From contig JAVERC010000003.1 in NCBI GenBank assembly GCA_034007295.1, positions 1 through 64,000 on the forward strand: a stretch of DNA of 64,000 nucleotides. The letters are read 5' to 3'. This document shows, piece by piece, positions 17,856 through 27,052 of this stretch. Position numbers and translations under genes: made by a program. The DNA is from JACKCP01 sp034007295 (GTDB lineage Bacteria; Desulfobacterota; Desulfobacteria; Desulfobacterales; JACKCP01). The notes under the pieces were generated by a model. It searched no databases and was not told the origin of the DNA. It saw nothing but the letters and a program-made list of their open reading frames with translations. Each line of letters begins with the position of its first letter. Positions within the stretch are counted from its first letter, which is position 1.

Positions 17856-18290
17856 ATGATAACCTATGATTTAATCTGTAAAAACGGACATAATTTTGAA
17901 GGCTGGTTTGATACTGCTGGAGATTTTAATTCCCAGCTTGAAGCCGGTCTTATATCGTGTCCCCTATGTGGCAGCACCTGTATATCAATGTTATTAAGCC
18001 CTGTTGGCTATATAAAAAATTTAGGGGCATCGGTACATAAAAAAAAAGCCAATGCAGATGAAAACATTAAATCACTAGACGAATCTTTGCAAAAAATTTC
18101 TGCATATTTTGAAAAAAATTTTGTAGATACAGGCCATGATTTTGCAAAAACTGCACTTAAAATTCATTATGGTGTCGAAGAACCAAAAAATATAAGGGGA
18201 AGTGCTACTTTAGAAGAAAAAATAATGCTTGAAAAAGAAGGTGTTCAATTTTCAGATATTTTTATTTTAAAAAAGAATGAAGTTAAATGA
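17856..18290 (+). CDS. DUF1178 family protein
   Basis: 144 residues. The N-terminus MITYDLICKNGHNFEGWFD with a later CPLCGSTCISMLLSPV forms the family's Cys-pair zinc ribbon. The rest is helical with NFVDTGHDFAKTALKIHYGV near residue 90 and a GSATLEEKIMLEKEGVQF stretch, as in DUF1178. Function unknown, presumably a small cytoplasmic zinc protein. Its TGA overlaps the start of the next gene (ATGA), so the two are translationally coupled. Confidence 0.85.
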   Translation: MITYDLICKNGHNFEGWFDTAGDFNSQLEAGLISCPLCGSTCISMLLSPVGYIKNLGASVHKKKANADENIKSLDESLQKISAYFEKNFVDTGHDFAKTALKIHYGVEEPKNIRGSATLEEKIMLEKEGVQFSDIFILKKNEVK

Positions 18291-19282
18291 CAAAAAAAAA
18301 TAATAATAAAACTAAAAATTCAAAAACTACTCCAAATTCAAACAATAATTCAAAAAAATTTTTTATTTCTGTTTTTGTTTTAATTTCAGTCTGCCTTATT
18401 TCCTTTACAGCTCTTTATTTTTTATTTCCTCCCCAGAAAAAAAAATTAAACGATTATACAAAACAAAAAACACAACAAAAAATTTCTGCAAAAAAACCTG
18501 TTCTTTATACCCATGGAAAAAAAGCACTTAAAACAAACAAGGATTTTTTATATGAAATCTATGATAAAATTGAAGAAAAAACCCTTCCAGACAAAAAATC
18601 AGACTACAAAGGTCTTCCTAAAATCTGCATAATTATTGATGATATAGGTTTTGACAAAAAGAATGCCTATGAGCTTGCCGACCTTGGAATAAACATAACT
18701 CTTTCTGTTCTTCCCTTTACTCCCTATGCAAAGGAAATAATAAATAATACTTCACTTCCAGAAGTTGAATTCATGCTTCATATTCCAATGGAACCTGTTG
18801 AATACCCGATTATTGATCCAGGACAAGGTGCTCTTTTATCCTCAATGGACCCTGACACCATAATTTTCACACTTAAAAATGATCTTGATTCCTTTCCATT
18901 CATAAAGGGAATAAACAACCACATGGGATCAAAACTTACTCAAAATTCAGATATAATGAACCAGGTTTTCACCATTATAAAAAAAAGAAATCTTTTTTTT
19001 GTAGATTCTCTTACAAATCCAAACAGCAAATGCATTGAATCTGCAAGAATGTTTAAGGTAGATTTTGCTAAAAGAGATATTTTTTTGGATAATATTCAAA
19101 AAGTGGAATATATTGAAGGCCAGATTAAAAAATTAAAGATAATAGCAGCTCAAAAGGGTTATTCTATAGGTATAGGTCATCCATATGATACAACAATAAA
19201 AGCACTTAAAAACAATATTTATGAAATAAAAAAAGAGTTTGAATTTGTTAAGGCCTCATCTGTTGTTAAACAAATCCAATAA
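18287..19282 (+). CDS. Divergent polysaccharide deacetylase family protein (YibQ-like)
   Basis: 331 residues. A Lys/Asn-rich N-tail of about 22 residues with a nine-A run after the start is followed by a membrane anchor (about 24-44). The catalytic-like domain begins at KICIIIDDIGFDKKNAYELA and contains NITLSVLPFTPYA, EFMLHIPMEP, GINNHMGSKLTQ and FFVDSLTNPNSKC, typical of the divergent polysaccharide deacetylases. Likely an envelope glycan hydrolase or deacetylase, exposed to the periplasm. Coupled to the DUF1178 gene by a 4-bp overlap. Confidence 0.87.
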   Translation: MTKKNNNKTKNSKTTPNSNNNSKKFFISVFVLISVCLISFTALYFLFPPQKKKLNDYTKQKTQQKISAKKPVLYTHGKKALKTNKDFLYEIYDKIEEKTLPDKKSDYKGLPKICIIIDDIGFDKKNAYELADLGINITLSVLPFTPYAKEIINNTSLPEVEFMLHIPMEPVEYPIIDPGQGALLSSMDPDTIIFTLKNDLDSFPFIKGINNHMGSKLTQNSDIMNQVFTIIKKRNLFFVDSLTNPNSKCIESARMFKVDFAKRDIFLDNIQKVEYIEGQIKKLKIIAAQKGYSIGIGHPYDTTIKALKNNIYEIKKEFEFVKASSVVKQIQ

Positions 19283-19326
19283 TGCTATAAATTTTATTTA
19301 ACCTGAAATACAAAAGCAGAAAAAAT

Positions 19327-20676
19327 ATGAAAAGACTCAAAATAAAAGAAATAAACTCAAATGATAATCCTCCAGACAAAGGATTAATTGCAGGCTGGGT
19401 AAGAACAAGAAGGGATTCAAAAACATTTTCATTTATTGAACTAAATGACGGATCATGTCTTTCAAATATTCAGGTAATTGCTGATTCAGCAATTGAAAAC
19501 TATGAAAACATAGCAAAGCTTACAACCGGATCTTGTATTTCAGTTTTTGGAAAAATAGTTGAATCTCCGGGAAAAGGGCAGAAATGGGAAATTCAGGCCG
19601 AAAAAATTGAAATTTTCAATAATTCACCTGAAGACTTTCCTTTGCAGAAAAAAAGACATTCAGACGAATTTTTAAGAACCATAGCTCATTTAAGGCCAAG
19701 AACCAATAAATTTGGTTCAATATTCAGAATAAGAGCAGAACTTTCACAGGCTGTACATTCTTATTTTTACGAAAAAGGATTCAAATATATTCATACTCCA
19801 ATTCTTACTGCCTCAGACTGTGAAGGTGCAGGCGAAATGTTTTCTGTTTCATCAGATGCCGTAAAAAACGGATTTTTCTTTTCAAAACCTGCAAACCTTA
19901 CTGTTTCAGGCCAGCTTGAAGCAGAAATGATGGCACTTTCCCTTGGAGATGTTTACACATTCGGACCTACTTTCCGTGCAGAAAATTCAAATACATCAAG
20001 GCATGCCGCAGAATTCTGGATGATTGAACCTGAAATGGCATTTTGTGATTTAACAGAAAATATGGATGTAGCAGAAGATTTTATTAAAAATATAATTAAA
20101 AGAACAAGGATAAATTGCAGTGAAGATATTGAATTATTTAACAGATTTGTGGATAAAACTCTATTTGAAACTCTTGAAAACATACTGGAAAACCAATTTA
20201 TAAGAATTACATATGAAGATGCTGTAAAAATTTTGAAAAAATCAGGGAAAATATTTGAATATGATCCTGTTTACGGAGCAGATCTTCAAACTGAGCACGA
20301 AAGATTTTTAACAGAAACAGAATTTAAAAAACCTGTTTTTGTATACAATTATCCAAAAACCATTAAACCTTTCTATATGAGGCTTAACAGCGATAATGAA
20401 ACAGTTGCTGCAATGGACCTTCTTGTGCCTAAAATCGGAGAACTGATAGGAGGAAGCCAAAGAGAAGAAAGATATGATATTCTTTTAAAACGAATGAAAC
20501 AATGCTCTATAAACGAAAAAGATTATTGGTGGTATCTTGATTCTAGAAAATACGGAAGTGTATATCACAGCGGTTTTGGAATGGGTTTTGACAGAATAAT
20601 GATGCTTGTTACAGGAGTTTCAAATATAAGAGATGTCATACCTTTTCCAAGAACACCTGGTTCAATAGAGTTTTAA
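19327..20676 (+). CDS. asnS: Asparaginyl-tRNA synthetase
   Basis: 449 residues, a class II synthetase. The OB-fold anticodon domain occupies about residues 1-110 (GLIAGWVRTRRDSKTFSFIE). Motif 2 is in YTFGPTFRAENSNTSRHAAE, and motif 3 is GFGMGFDRIMMLVTGVSNIR near the C-terminus, ending PFPRTPGSIEF. It charges tRNA-Asn directly. The gene stands alone between the deacetylase and the CheY-like regulator. Confidence 0.96.
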   Translation: MKRLKIKEINSNDNPPDKGLIAGWVRTRRDSKTFSFIELNDGSCLSNIQVIADSAIENYENIAKLTTGSCISVFGKIVESPGKGQKWEIQAEKIEIFNNSPEDFPLQKKRHSDEFLRTIAHLRPRTNKFGSIFRIRAELSQAVHSYFYEKGFKYIHTPILTASDCEGAGEMFSVSSDAVKNGFFFSKPANLTVSGQLEAEMMALSLGDVYTFGPTFRAENSNTSRHAAEFWMIEPEMAFCDLTENMDVAEDFIKNIIKRTRINCSEDIELFNRFVDKTLFETLENILENQFIRITYEDAVKILKKSGKIFEYDPVYGADLQTEHERFLTETEFKKPVFVYNYPKTIKPFYMRLNSDNETVAAMDLLVPKIGELIGGSQREERYDILLKRMKQCSINEKDYWWYLDSRKYGSVYHSGFGMGFDRIMMLVTGVSNIRDVIPFPRTPGSIEF

Positions 20677-20762
20677 TTTAGTAAATTTTTATTTTTAGAT
20701 ATAATTTTTTTATGATATAAAAAACAAAATGCCGTTTAGAATAACTCAGGAGGTCACCCAAG

Positions 20763-21137
20763 ATGGATGTTTCCAAAAAGGTTCTTATAGTAGACGATTT
20801 TTCGACAATGCGTAGAATACTGAAAAATATATTAAAACAAATTGGTTTTACAAATATTTCCGAAGCAGACGACGGAAGTACAGCATGGGAAGAGTTACAA
20901 AAAAATTCCTTTGATCTTATTATCTGTGACTGGAATATGCCTAAAATGAGCGGCATTGAACTTTTAAAAAAAGTAAGAGCAGACGAAACATATAAAGATA
21001 TTCCTTTTCTTATGGTTACTGCTGAAGCACAAAAACAAAACGTTATAGAAGCAGTTCAGGCAGGAGTTTCAAATTATGTTGTTAAACCTTTTACTGCTGA
21101 ATCTATTTCAGAAAAACTTGAAAAAATCATTTCCTGA
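20763..21137 (+). CDS. CheY-like single-domain response regulator
   Basis: 124 residues with only a receiver domain. The acidic pair is in LIVDDFSTMRRILKNI, the phosphate acceptor Asp is in LIICDWNMPKMSGIELL, the Thr in FLMVTAEAQKQNV and the Lys in YVVKPFTAE. All are as in CheY. A strong AGGAGGT ribosome site lies about 7 bases before the ATG. A chemoreceptor is at 36.3 kb but no cheA is visible, so whether it acts on the flagellar motor is inference. Confidence 0.93.
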   Translation: MDVSKKVLIVDDFSTMRRILKNILKQIGFTNISEADDGSTAWEELQKNSFDLIICDWNMPKMSGIELLKKVRADETYKDIPFLMVTAEAQKQNVIEAVQAGVSNYVVKPFTAESISEKLEKIIS

Positions 21138-21153
21138 TTTTTTATAAAAAAAA

Positions 21154-21187
21154 TTTAAAGGCCTTTTTTTAAAGGCCTTTTTTTTTA
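21154..21187. terminator. Terminator after the CheY-like gene
   Basis: TTTAAAGGCC and GGCCTTT around a T-rich loop, followed by a run of nine or more T. AAAGGCCTTT is repeated twice, so alternative pairings exist. Confidence 0.8.
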
Positions 21188-21218
21188 AAATTTAATAGTA
21201 AATCTAGATTGAATTTTT

Positions 21219-21509
21219 CTATTCCTTAATAAACTTAATACTTATTTTATAATTTCCTGTATCAATATCATCTGGAATCATATCACCATTTTCAATCAAA
21301 AGAGTTACAACTTTAGAATTTGAAGGATCACGAAACATTCTTTTAGATCTTCTGTCCCTTAATCCTGTATCTAAAACAACCGCATTTTTTCTTGAATTCC
21401 TTATACCAATTACCTTAGCTTTAAGTTCTCCATATCTTGGAGAGCCTCTTCTTTTGTCTCCATGTTCCATAAACCTCAAATCAAGAGGCCTGCCAACCTT
21501 GATTTCCAT
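21219..21509 (-). CDS. Conserved hypothetical small basic protein
   Basis: 96 residues, basic, no signal peptide. Predicted mostly beta by eye (VGRPLDLRFMEHGDKRRGSP, AVVLDTGLRDRRSKRMF, KVVTLLIENGDMI). I cannot name the family. Both the start (ATG with GGGAGATA upstream in the mRNA sense) and the codon pattern are gene-like. It lies alone between a terminator and the crotonase-like gene. Confidence 0.7.
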   Translation of the reverse strand: MEIKVGRPLDLRFMEHGDKRRGSPRYGELKAKVIGIRNSRKNAVVLDTGLRDRRSKRMFRDPSNSKVVTLLIENGDMIPDDIDTGNYKISIKFIKE

Positions 21510-21645
21510 TTCTATCTCCCTAAAAAATATATTATATAATATAACTTTATGATTTCATTATATTTTTATTATATAATCGTTTTTTCTCTTTTAATACTTT
21601 AATAAAAGATTTTTCAATACTTATTTTTTATTTTAAAATTTTTTT

Positions 21646-22446
21646 CTATTGGTTAAAAAACTCATCTTGCTGGCCAATTTTAATAATTTCCTCTGTTTCA
21701 AATTTAAGATAGGATTTAAGATCTTTTAATGAATAATTAATAAGCCTTTTAGTACCGGTTAAAGTCTTTTTTTGTATCTGAGCTAATTTTTTGGAAACCT
21801 CAAGAGCTGAACTTTCAAGATTTTCAACAGGCACAACCAAATCTGCAATTTTATTTTCTAAAGCTTCTTCTGCATTTATCACAGGCTGCATCATTAAAAG
21901 TTCACAAGTTTTAGCCTGACCTATCAAATTGCTTAGAAAAAAAGGACCTCCGCCTTTTGGAAGCATTCCTATTTCCTGATAAACATTGTGAAAAACTGTA
22001 TTTGTAGAAATTATTTTATAATCACATGCAAGGGAAATATTCATAAAAACAGATAAAACATCACCTTTACACACATGAATTACAAATGCGTCCATACTTA
22101 CTATATCAAGTATTGTCTGATCTATGATATTGCAGAAACGGTGGAGTTCATAACGGTCCATGGTATTTGTAAATCCAAAATGTCCTATATCCATATTAGG
22201 ACATTCCATAAGGAAAAAACGCAGATATTCATCACTTCCAGATTCGCTGTAGGAAGACTCTATGACAACTGTCTTGATTTCCTTGTCTTTTGAAACTTCA
22301 ATAAAATAATCATGAAGAAAATCACGGTTGTCAAAACTTATAAAATTATGAAAAAAATTACCTGAAAATTTAATCCAGAGGCAGTTTTCTTTTAATTGTG
22401 AAACCATGAAATCAGGATAATTTACTCTGTATTTTTTAGTTTCCAT
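21646..22446 (-). CDS. Crotonase-fold (enoyl-CoA hydratase/isomerase-like) protein
   Basis: 266 residues. The crotonase core is visible from IKTVVIESSYSESGSDEY through FVIHVCKGDVLSVFMNISLA, then CDYKIISTNTVF, then NVYQEIGMLPKGGGPFFLSN. It ends with the usual helical tail (INAEEALENKIADLVV, TGTKRLINYS). The oxyanion-hole loop is abnormal: KGDVLSVFM replaces the typical Gly-Gly-Gly stretch, while the Glu of QEIGMLP is kept. The substrate may therefore not be a standard enoyl-CoA. It lies opposite PilZ and HDOD signalling genes. No paired acyl-CoA genes nearby. Confidence 0.85.
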   Translation of the reverse strand: METKKYRVNYPDFMVSQLKENCLWIKFSGNFFHNFISFDNRDFLHDYFIEVSKDKEIKTVVIESSYSESGSDEYLRFFLMECPNMDIGHFGFTNTMDRYELHRFCNIIDQTILDIVSMDAFVIHVCKGDVLSVFMNISLACDYKIISTNTVFHNVYQEIGMLPKGGGPFFLSNLIGQAKTCELLMMQPVINAEEALENKIADLVVPVENLESSALEVSKKLAQIQKKTLTGTKRLINYSLKDLKSYLKFETEEIIKIGQQDEFFNQ

Positions 22447-22606
22447 TTTACACCTCTTTTATAATTTTTTATTTTTAAAAAAATTTGGCATTAGCTTATT
22501 CTATAAAAAAATCACATTAAAAAATACCCAAGATTATTTCAAATAAACTGAGAAACAAAATTTGAGAGCTAAAATTCCATTTTAAAAAAATCAAAAATCA
22601 ATATAA

Positions 22607-22635
22607 TTGACATAAAAAACAGTGTTTAATATCAT
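22607..22635 (+). promoter_or_regulatory. Candidate sigma-70 promoter
   Basis: TTGACA (22607-22612), 17-base spacer, TATCAT (22630-22635), about 58 bases before the PilZ gene start. By eye only. Confidence 0.5.
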
Positions 22636-22692
22636 AGTTAATGTTTTAATATAATTTAAAGCTTTAAATTTAACAAACATACAAGGTTAAAA

Positions 22693-23091
22693 ATGCCAGA
22701 TATAAATTCATCAATTTCAGAACTTACACTAAGAATGCTCAAGGCAGTTGAAAATTTAAGTGAGCAGGAAAAAAAAGAATTTCTAATGCTTATAGGCGAA
22801 CAAAGAAGATTTTCAAGAAAATCTTATTTGACAGAGGTTTCCTACAAAACAAAAAACCAAAATTTTAATGATTTTATACTTGATATAAGTCCTGGAGGAA
22901 CATTTATTGAAACAGAAAATAATTTTTTTACAGGCCAGGAACTTTACTTAAAAATAAAATTTAGTGATTTAAAACCTTTTGAAATAAAAGGCTGTGTTGT
23001 ATGGCACAGTTCAAACGGAATTGGGGTTAGATTTATTTTTGAAACAATTGAACAACAACAGGAACTTATTAAACTTATAAATGAAATATAG
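22693..23091 (+). CDS. PilZ-domain protein
   Basis: 132 residues. A short helical N-terminus (SELTLRMLKAVENLSEQEKK) leads into a PilZ domain. The RxxxR-like motif is in RRFSRKSYLTEVSY, the DxSxxG motif is DISPGGTFIET, and CVVWHSSNGIGVRFIF closes the barrel. PilZ domains bind cyclic di-GMP, so it is probably a c-di-GMP effector in the cytoplasm. It is followed at 36 bp by the receiver-HDOD gene, likely its operon partner. Confidence 0.9.
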   Translation: MPDINSSISELTLRMLKAVENLSEQEKKEFLMLIGEQRRFSRKSYLTEVSYKTKNQNFNDFILDISPGGTFIETENNFFTGQELYLKIKFSDLKPFEIKGCVVWHSSNGIGVRFIFETIEQQQELIKLINEI

Positions 23092-23127
23092 ATTGTATCT
23101 ATCTATCCCAATTTACAAGGAAATTCA

Positions 23128-24456
23128 ATGGAATCAGTATTAATAGCCTCCAAAGAAACCAAAGAACTAGAAATAATTAACAATGTCTTAAAAAAACATT
23201 ACAAATCCATTTTAATAACATCTTCTGATATGATGAAAAAAAACCATACAAACTTTGACATAATGCTTCTAGATCATAATTTTACCGAGCATTCTGCAAT
23301 AGATTTTTTAATGGATATAAATATTCATAAAAGCGTACCTGTACTTTTTCTTACACCGGATAATGATCCGCAATGTGCAGTTGAAGCTTTAAGAGCTGGA
23401 GCATTTAACTATATTGTAAAAGCAGGAAACTATATTTCAATTTTAAATATTGCAATAAAAGATGCTATTAATAAATTTCAGGAAAGAAAAACACTTAAGG
23501 AAAAAATAAATGAACTTCAGGACAAAATAATTGAATTACAGGATAAATATGAAAAAAACAACAGAGCACAAACAATAGCTGATACAAATGAAAATAAGAT
23601 AGAGCCTGCTAAAAAAGAATTAAGCCTTGTTGAAGAAATAATATCCAGATTCAAAAAAGGCGAAATAAACCTCCCTGCCCTTCCCCAAATAAATATTGAA
23701 TTTAAAAAATTAATATCAAAAGGTGCAAATATAAATGAACTTGCATCTCTTTTAAAACAGGATATAGCAATTTCCTCTACTTTAATTAATATTTCAAATT
23801 CAGCCCTGTATAAAGGGGTTGAAGAAAACAAAACACTTGAAAATGCAATATCACGACTTGGACTTTCAACAACAAGACAATATGTGGAAGTTATTTCAAA
23901 CAGAAGCCTTTATACGGCAAAAAACAAAAAATATTTTGCATTAATGGAAAAATTATGGATGCATTCCCTTTCCTGTGCATATGCATCAGAACTTATTGCA
24001 AACACGCTTAATTTAAAAACAGACAATGACACATTTACTCTAGGACTTATACACGACATAGGAAAACTTGTTCTTTTGCAGATAATTGGAGAACTTGAAA
24101 TTAAAGGAAAATTTACGCAAACCTTAACAGATCAGGGTCTTAATGAAACCTTAAAAAATTACCATGGAAAATTCGGTGCTGTTTTGCTTAAAAGATGGTC
24201 TTTTCCGGAAGAATTTATTCAAGTTTCAATGTATCATGACTCAATTGAAGAAATTAAAAATCCTTCAACAGATTTTCTTATTGTGCATTTTGCAAATCTT
24301 CTTGTAAATTCAATTGGTTTTTCAATGTATGAACAAGAATTTATTGACCTTGAAAATTCAAGGTCATGCTACGAACTAAGGCTTAGAACTTCTGAAATTG
24401 AAGACTTGAAAATTAAGGTTATGGAATATATGGGTGTTTTTAAAAATGTATTATAG
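23128..24456 (+). CDS. Receiver-HDOD domain signalling protein
   Basis: 442 residues. Receiver domain at about 1-115 (FDIMLLDHNFTEHSAIDFLM carries the acceptor Asp; YIVKAG the Lys). A coiled-coil linker follows at about 120-165. The HDOD domain is at about 180-380, with INLPALPQINIEFKKLI, ISSTLINISNSALYKG, LGLSTTRQYVEV and LGLIHDIGKLVLLQI. HDOD proteins act in regulatory networks linked to motility and second messengers; their biochemistry is unclear. The stop TAG lies inside the left end of a family A repeat. Confidence 0.92.
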   Translation: MESVLIASKETKELEIINNVLKKHYKSILITSSDMMKKNHTNFDIMLLDHNFTEHSAIDFLMDINIHKSVPVLFLTPDNDPQCAVEALRAGAFNYIVKAGNYISILNIAIKDAINKFQERKTLKEKINELQDKIIELQDKYEKNNRAQTIADTNENKIEPAKKELSLVEEIISRFKKGEINLPALPQINIEFKKLISKGANINELASLLKQDIAISSTLINISNSALYKGVEENKTLENAISRLGLSTTRQYVEVISNRSLYTAKNKKYFALMEKLWMHSLSCAYASELIANTLNLKTDNDTFTLGLIHDIGKLVLLQIIGELEIKGKFTQTLTDQGLNETLKNYHGKFGAVLLKRWSFPEEFIQVSMYHDSIEEIKNPSTDFLIVHFANLLVNSIGFSMYEQEFIDLENSRSCYELRLRTSEIEDLKIKVMEYMGVFKNVL

Positions 24457-24535
24457 TTGCTGAACTAAAACTACCTTTTTTACCAATTTCTCCATCATAC
24501 TCAAAATTTAATCCTTAAAAATTAACTATTTCAAA
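24454..24535 (+). repeat. Family A repeat, partial copy 3
   Basis: TAGTTGCTGAACTAAAACTA (24455-24474) followed by CTCAAAATTTAATCCTTAAA near 24499. Only the left half is recognisable. It supplies the stop codon of the HDOD gene. Confidence 0.55.
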
Positions 24536-24565
24536 TCTTAAATTTTAACATTTTTTAATAAATAC

Positions 24566-25861
24566 TTAAAAATTTATCTTATATTTCCCCTTTGGAGGAT
24601 TAAAATACCCATGATGAAGATCTTTATAATTTTTTTTAAGGTGTTTTATTAAATTTATTATACCAAAAGGTATTAAATCTTTTGATAAATCACCAAACAT
24701 CTGCCTGAAATAAAGTTTTGGATCATAATTCAAATTTCTCCACTGAATAAAATCTATTTTTAAATTTTCAATTATTTTAAACAGTTCTTTCATTTCAGGC
24801 TCTGTGTCTGTAAAGCCCGGCATATTAAGATAATTTACAGATACAAACTTGTGTTTTTTCTTTGCTGTTTTTATTGTTTCCAAAACATCTTCAAATTCAT
24901 ATTTTGGTCTGAAATATTTTAGATAATATTTTTTTTGAAATGAATTTGTACTTACTCTTATACTGTCTAGTCCTGCATCAAAAAGCTCTTCCATTTTTTT
25001 GGGAAGACTTGCATTTGTATTCATATTAAGAGTGCCTTTATCTGTTTTTGACCTGATTATTTTTATTGCAGGCAAAATAACATCAAAGGCAAGAAGAGGA
25101 TCACCCTCACAGCCCTGGCCAAAACTTAAAACACAATTTTCAACATTTTCTATATGACTTAAGGCAATTTCTGCTATTTCTTCAGGTGATGGTGTAAAAT
25201 TTATTCTGTTCTGACAGCTTGATATAAACTCGTCTTTTTGAAGTGAAATGCAGCCAAGACAATTTGCATTGCAAACTCTTGAGGTTGGGAGAGGTGCTTC
25301 ATATCTTTTAAGAAAAAAATTTTTTGCAGCAGGACATCCCCATTCCAAAGCACATTTCTTTATATGATAAATAAGTCTGTTTTTAGGATATTCCTTTATT
25401 TTTTCCATTAAACCTTCTTCTACCTTTTCTACAGGCATTAAAGAAAGGTCCTGACGATCTTCCTTGTCTACCTGATAAACAGCACTTACAAAATCATCGT
25501 CAAGTCCTCCAACTGCTCCATAGGAAAAAAGCGGAAGAGGTTTTGCATCTTCATTTTCATCAAATGCAGAATTAAGTGTAATAACATATCCTGGTGAATT
25601 AAAGGCAGCTACTGGAAAAAGTTTTTCATTTTCATTATATGGATTAAATTCAACTATTTCATATTGTTTTGTTTTATTATTAAATAAAATCGGAGCTCTG
25701 TCAGGCAGAAACATAAGTTCGCTGTAATCTGGAATTTTTATAGAATTTTTTTCATTTAATATATAAAGGTCATTTCCTGCCATTCCAACTGCAGAATATC
25801 CTTCAAGTTCAAATATTTCACCTTTTTCATTTGCCACAACAGCACAAGCTCTGTATTTCAT
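24566..25861 (-). CDS. Radical SAM protein of unknown function
   Basis: 431 residues from the ATG at 25861, which has AAGGA at a better distance than the upstream TTG at 25867. An N-terminal domain of about 185 residues, rich in beta segments, precedes the radical SAM cluster motif CNANCLGC (CxxxCxxC) near residue 197. SFGQGCEGDPLLAFDVI and LNMNTNASLPKKMEELFDAG follow, as in the SAM barrel. ECGCP-like CALEWGCPAAKNFFLKRYEA sits just before it. The reaction is unknown. It is a lone gene; the neighbours give no clue. Confidence 0.88.
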   Translation of the reverse strand: MKYRACAVVANEKGEIFELEGYSAVGMAGNDLYILNEKNSIKIPDYSELMFLPDRAPILFNNKTKQYEIVEFNPYNENEKLFPVAAFNSPGYVITLNSAFDENEDAKPLPLFSYGAVGGLDDDFVSAVYQVDKEDRQDLSLMPVEKVEEGLMEKIKEYPKNRLIYHIKKCALEWGCPAAKNFFLKRYEAPLPTSRVCNANCLGCISLQKDEFISSCQNRINFTPSPEEIAEIALSHIENVENCVLSFGQGCEGDPLLAFDVILPAIKIIRSKTDKGTLNMNTNASLPKKMEELFDAGLDSIRVSTNSFQKKYYLKYFRPKYEFEDVLETIKTAKKKHKFVSVNYLNMPGFTDTEPEMKELFKIIENLKIDFIQWRNLNYDPKLYFRQMFGDLSKDLIPFGIINLIKHLKKNYKDLHHGYFNPPKGKYKINF

Positions 25862-25948
25862 AAACAATTGTCCTTAAACAAAATAAAAATTAAAAAACTT
25901 ATTTGTTGTGATGTATTAAAATAAAATTATTAGTGCAAATAAATTTTT

Positions 25949-26917
25949 TTAAAAATCCGGAGTATCTTTTAATTCCGGAGGATCCAAAAGTGAGGGTTTT
26001 ATTTTTTTTATCATTTTTAAAAGGTCATCTGACATTTTTGAATTGTAAAATGAAAATACTTTTTTTATCTGTTCTTCCTTAAGTCCAATTACATCTTTTA
26101 AATTTGCATTTTGAAAATCTGTATTTTCAAGGTCTGCCATATCAAAATCTGCTCTTTCAAGATCTGATCCCCAAAAAATTGAATTTTTTAAATTAGAATT
26201 TGCAAATGATGAATTATTCATTTTTGATTCAGTAAAATCAGTATCTGAAAGATCAGTTTCAATCATTACGCAATTTGTCATATTAGAATTTCTTATATTG
26301 GAATTTGAAAGATCAGCCTTCCAAAAATATGCTTCCTTAATATCTGAACCTGAAAGATTTGAAAACGAAAGATTTGCATCTTCAAAATTTCCCTTTGAAA
26401 GTTTTGAAAATCTCAAATCAGCCCAGCTTATATCAGCTCCCCAGGCATAACATCCTGAAAGATTTGTTTTTCTTAAATCCATATTTCTCAAAAAACAATT
26501 GCTTATGTCTATTGAACTTACTCCAAAACTGTTAAGCCTTCTTAAATTTCCTCTTATTCTTCTTGAGGCTTCTTCACTGTTCCATCCCCTGAAGTCGTCA
26601 ATTTCATCCTGATATCTTCTTTTTTCAACCTTGTTTTTTCCTTTCTGCTGAAGCCAGAAAATAACAACACCAAGCATAAAAATATCAAAAACAACACCAT
26701 GTGCCTCGACCATAAGATCCCTTAAAAACAATACATTATAAAAATCATAAAAAAGGGTAAATCCTGTTACTAAAAAAAGTATTAAAACAAAAACAACTGC
26801 TGTTATTAAGACAGGATTAGTAATTATATCTTCATAAACATGATAAACATTTTTTATTCTTTCTGTCTGAAATACAAATGTTAAAAACTTTATAAAAGGA
26901 TTCTTTCTTTTCATCAT
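25949..26917 (-). CDS. Membrane protein with pentapeptide repeats
   Basis: 322 residues. Two hydrophobic segments at about 33-55 (VLITAVVFVLILFLVTGFTL) and 70-95, followed by a basic linker. A pentapeptide-repeat solenoid then covers about 130-300, with the A(D/N)LXX pattern in ADLRFSKLSKGNFEDANLSF and NLENT-like units such as ADFDMADLENTDFQNANLKD. The solenoid should be a right-handed quadrilateral beta-helix on one side of the membrane. Function unknown. It is transcribed away from yhbY and upstream of the radical SAM gene with an 87-bp gap. Confidence 0.88.
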   Translation of the reverse strand: MMKRKNPFIKFLTFVFQTERIKNVYHVYEDIITNPVLITAVVFVLILFLVTGFTLFYDFYNVLFLRDLMVEAHGVVFDIFMLGVVIFWLQQKGKNKVEKRRYQDEIDDFRGWNSEEASRRIRGNLRRLNSFGVSSIDISNCFLRNMDLRKTNLSGCYAWGADISWADLRFSKLSKGNFEDANLSFSNLSGSDIKEAYFWKADLSNSNIRNSNMTNCVMIETDLSDTDFTESKMNNSSFANSNLKNSIFWGSDLERADFDMADLENTDFQNANLKDVIGLKEEQIKKVFSFYNSKMSDDLLKMIKKIKPSLLDPPELKDTPDF

Positions 26918-27052
26918 AGTTTTTTGCTTTTTTTTATATTGAAATTTTTTTTAAATTTACATCTTATCAAAGATAAAAAAATAAATATTGTATTTTATTA
27001 TATAAACTTATATTGTGTGATGCTTTTTAAAATTTAACAAAAAGAGAAGGTT

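Noticed and set aside
20148..20156. TGTGGATAA, a perfect DnaA-box sequence
   Set aside because: A single copy inside the asnS coding region, with no further boxes or AT-rich unwinding element beside it. One 9-mer match is expected by chance.
25949..26520. Regular spaced repeats resembling a CRISPR array
   Set aside because: The periodicity is 15 bp and in frame with pentapeptide repeats of the membrane protein; no constant repeat with variable spacers.
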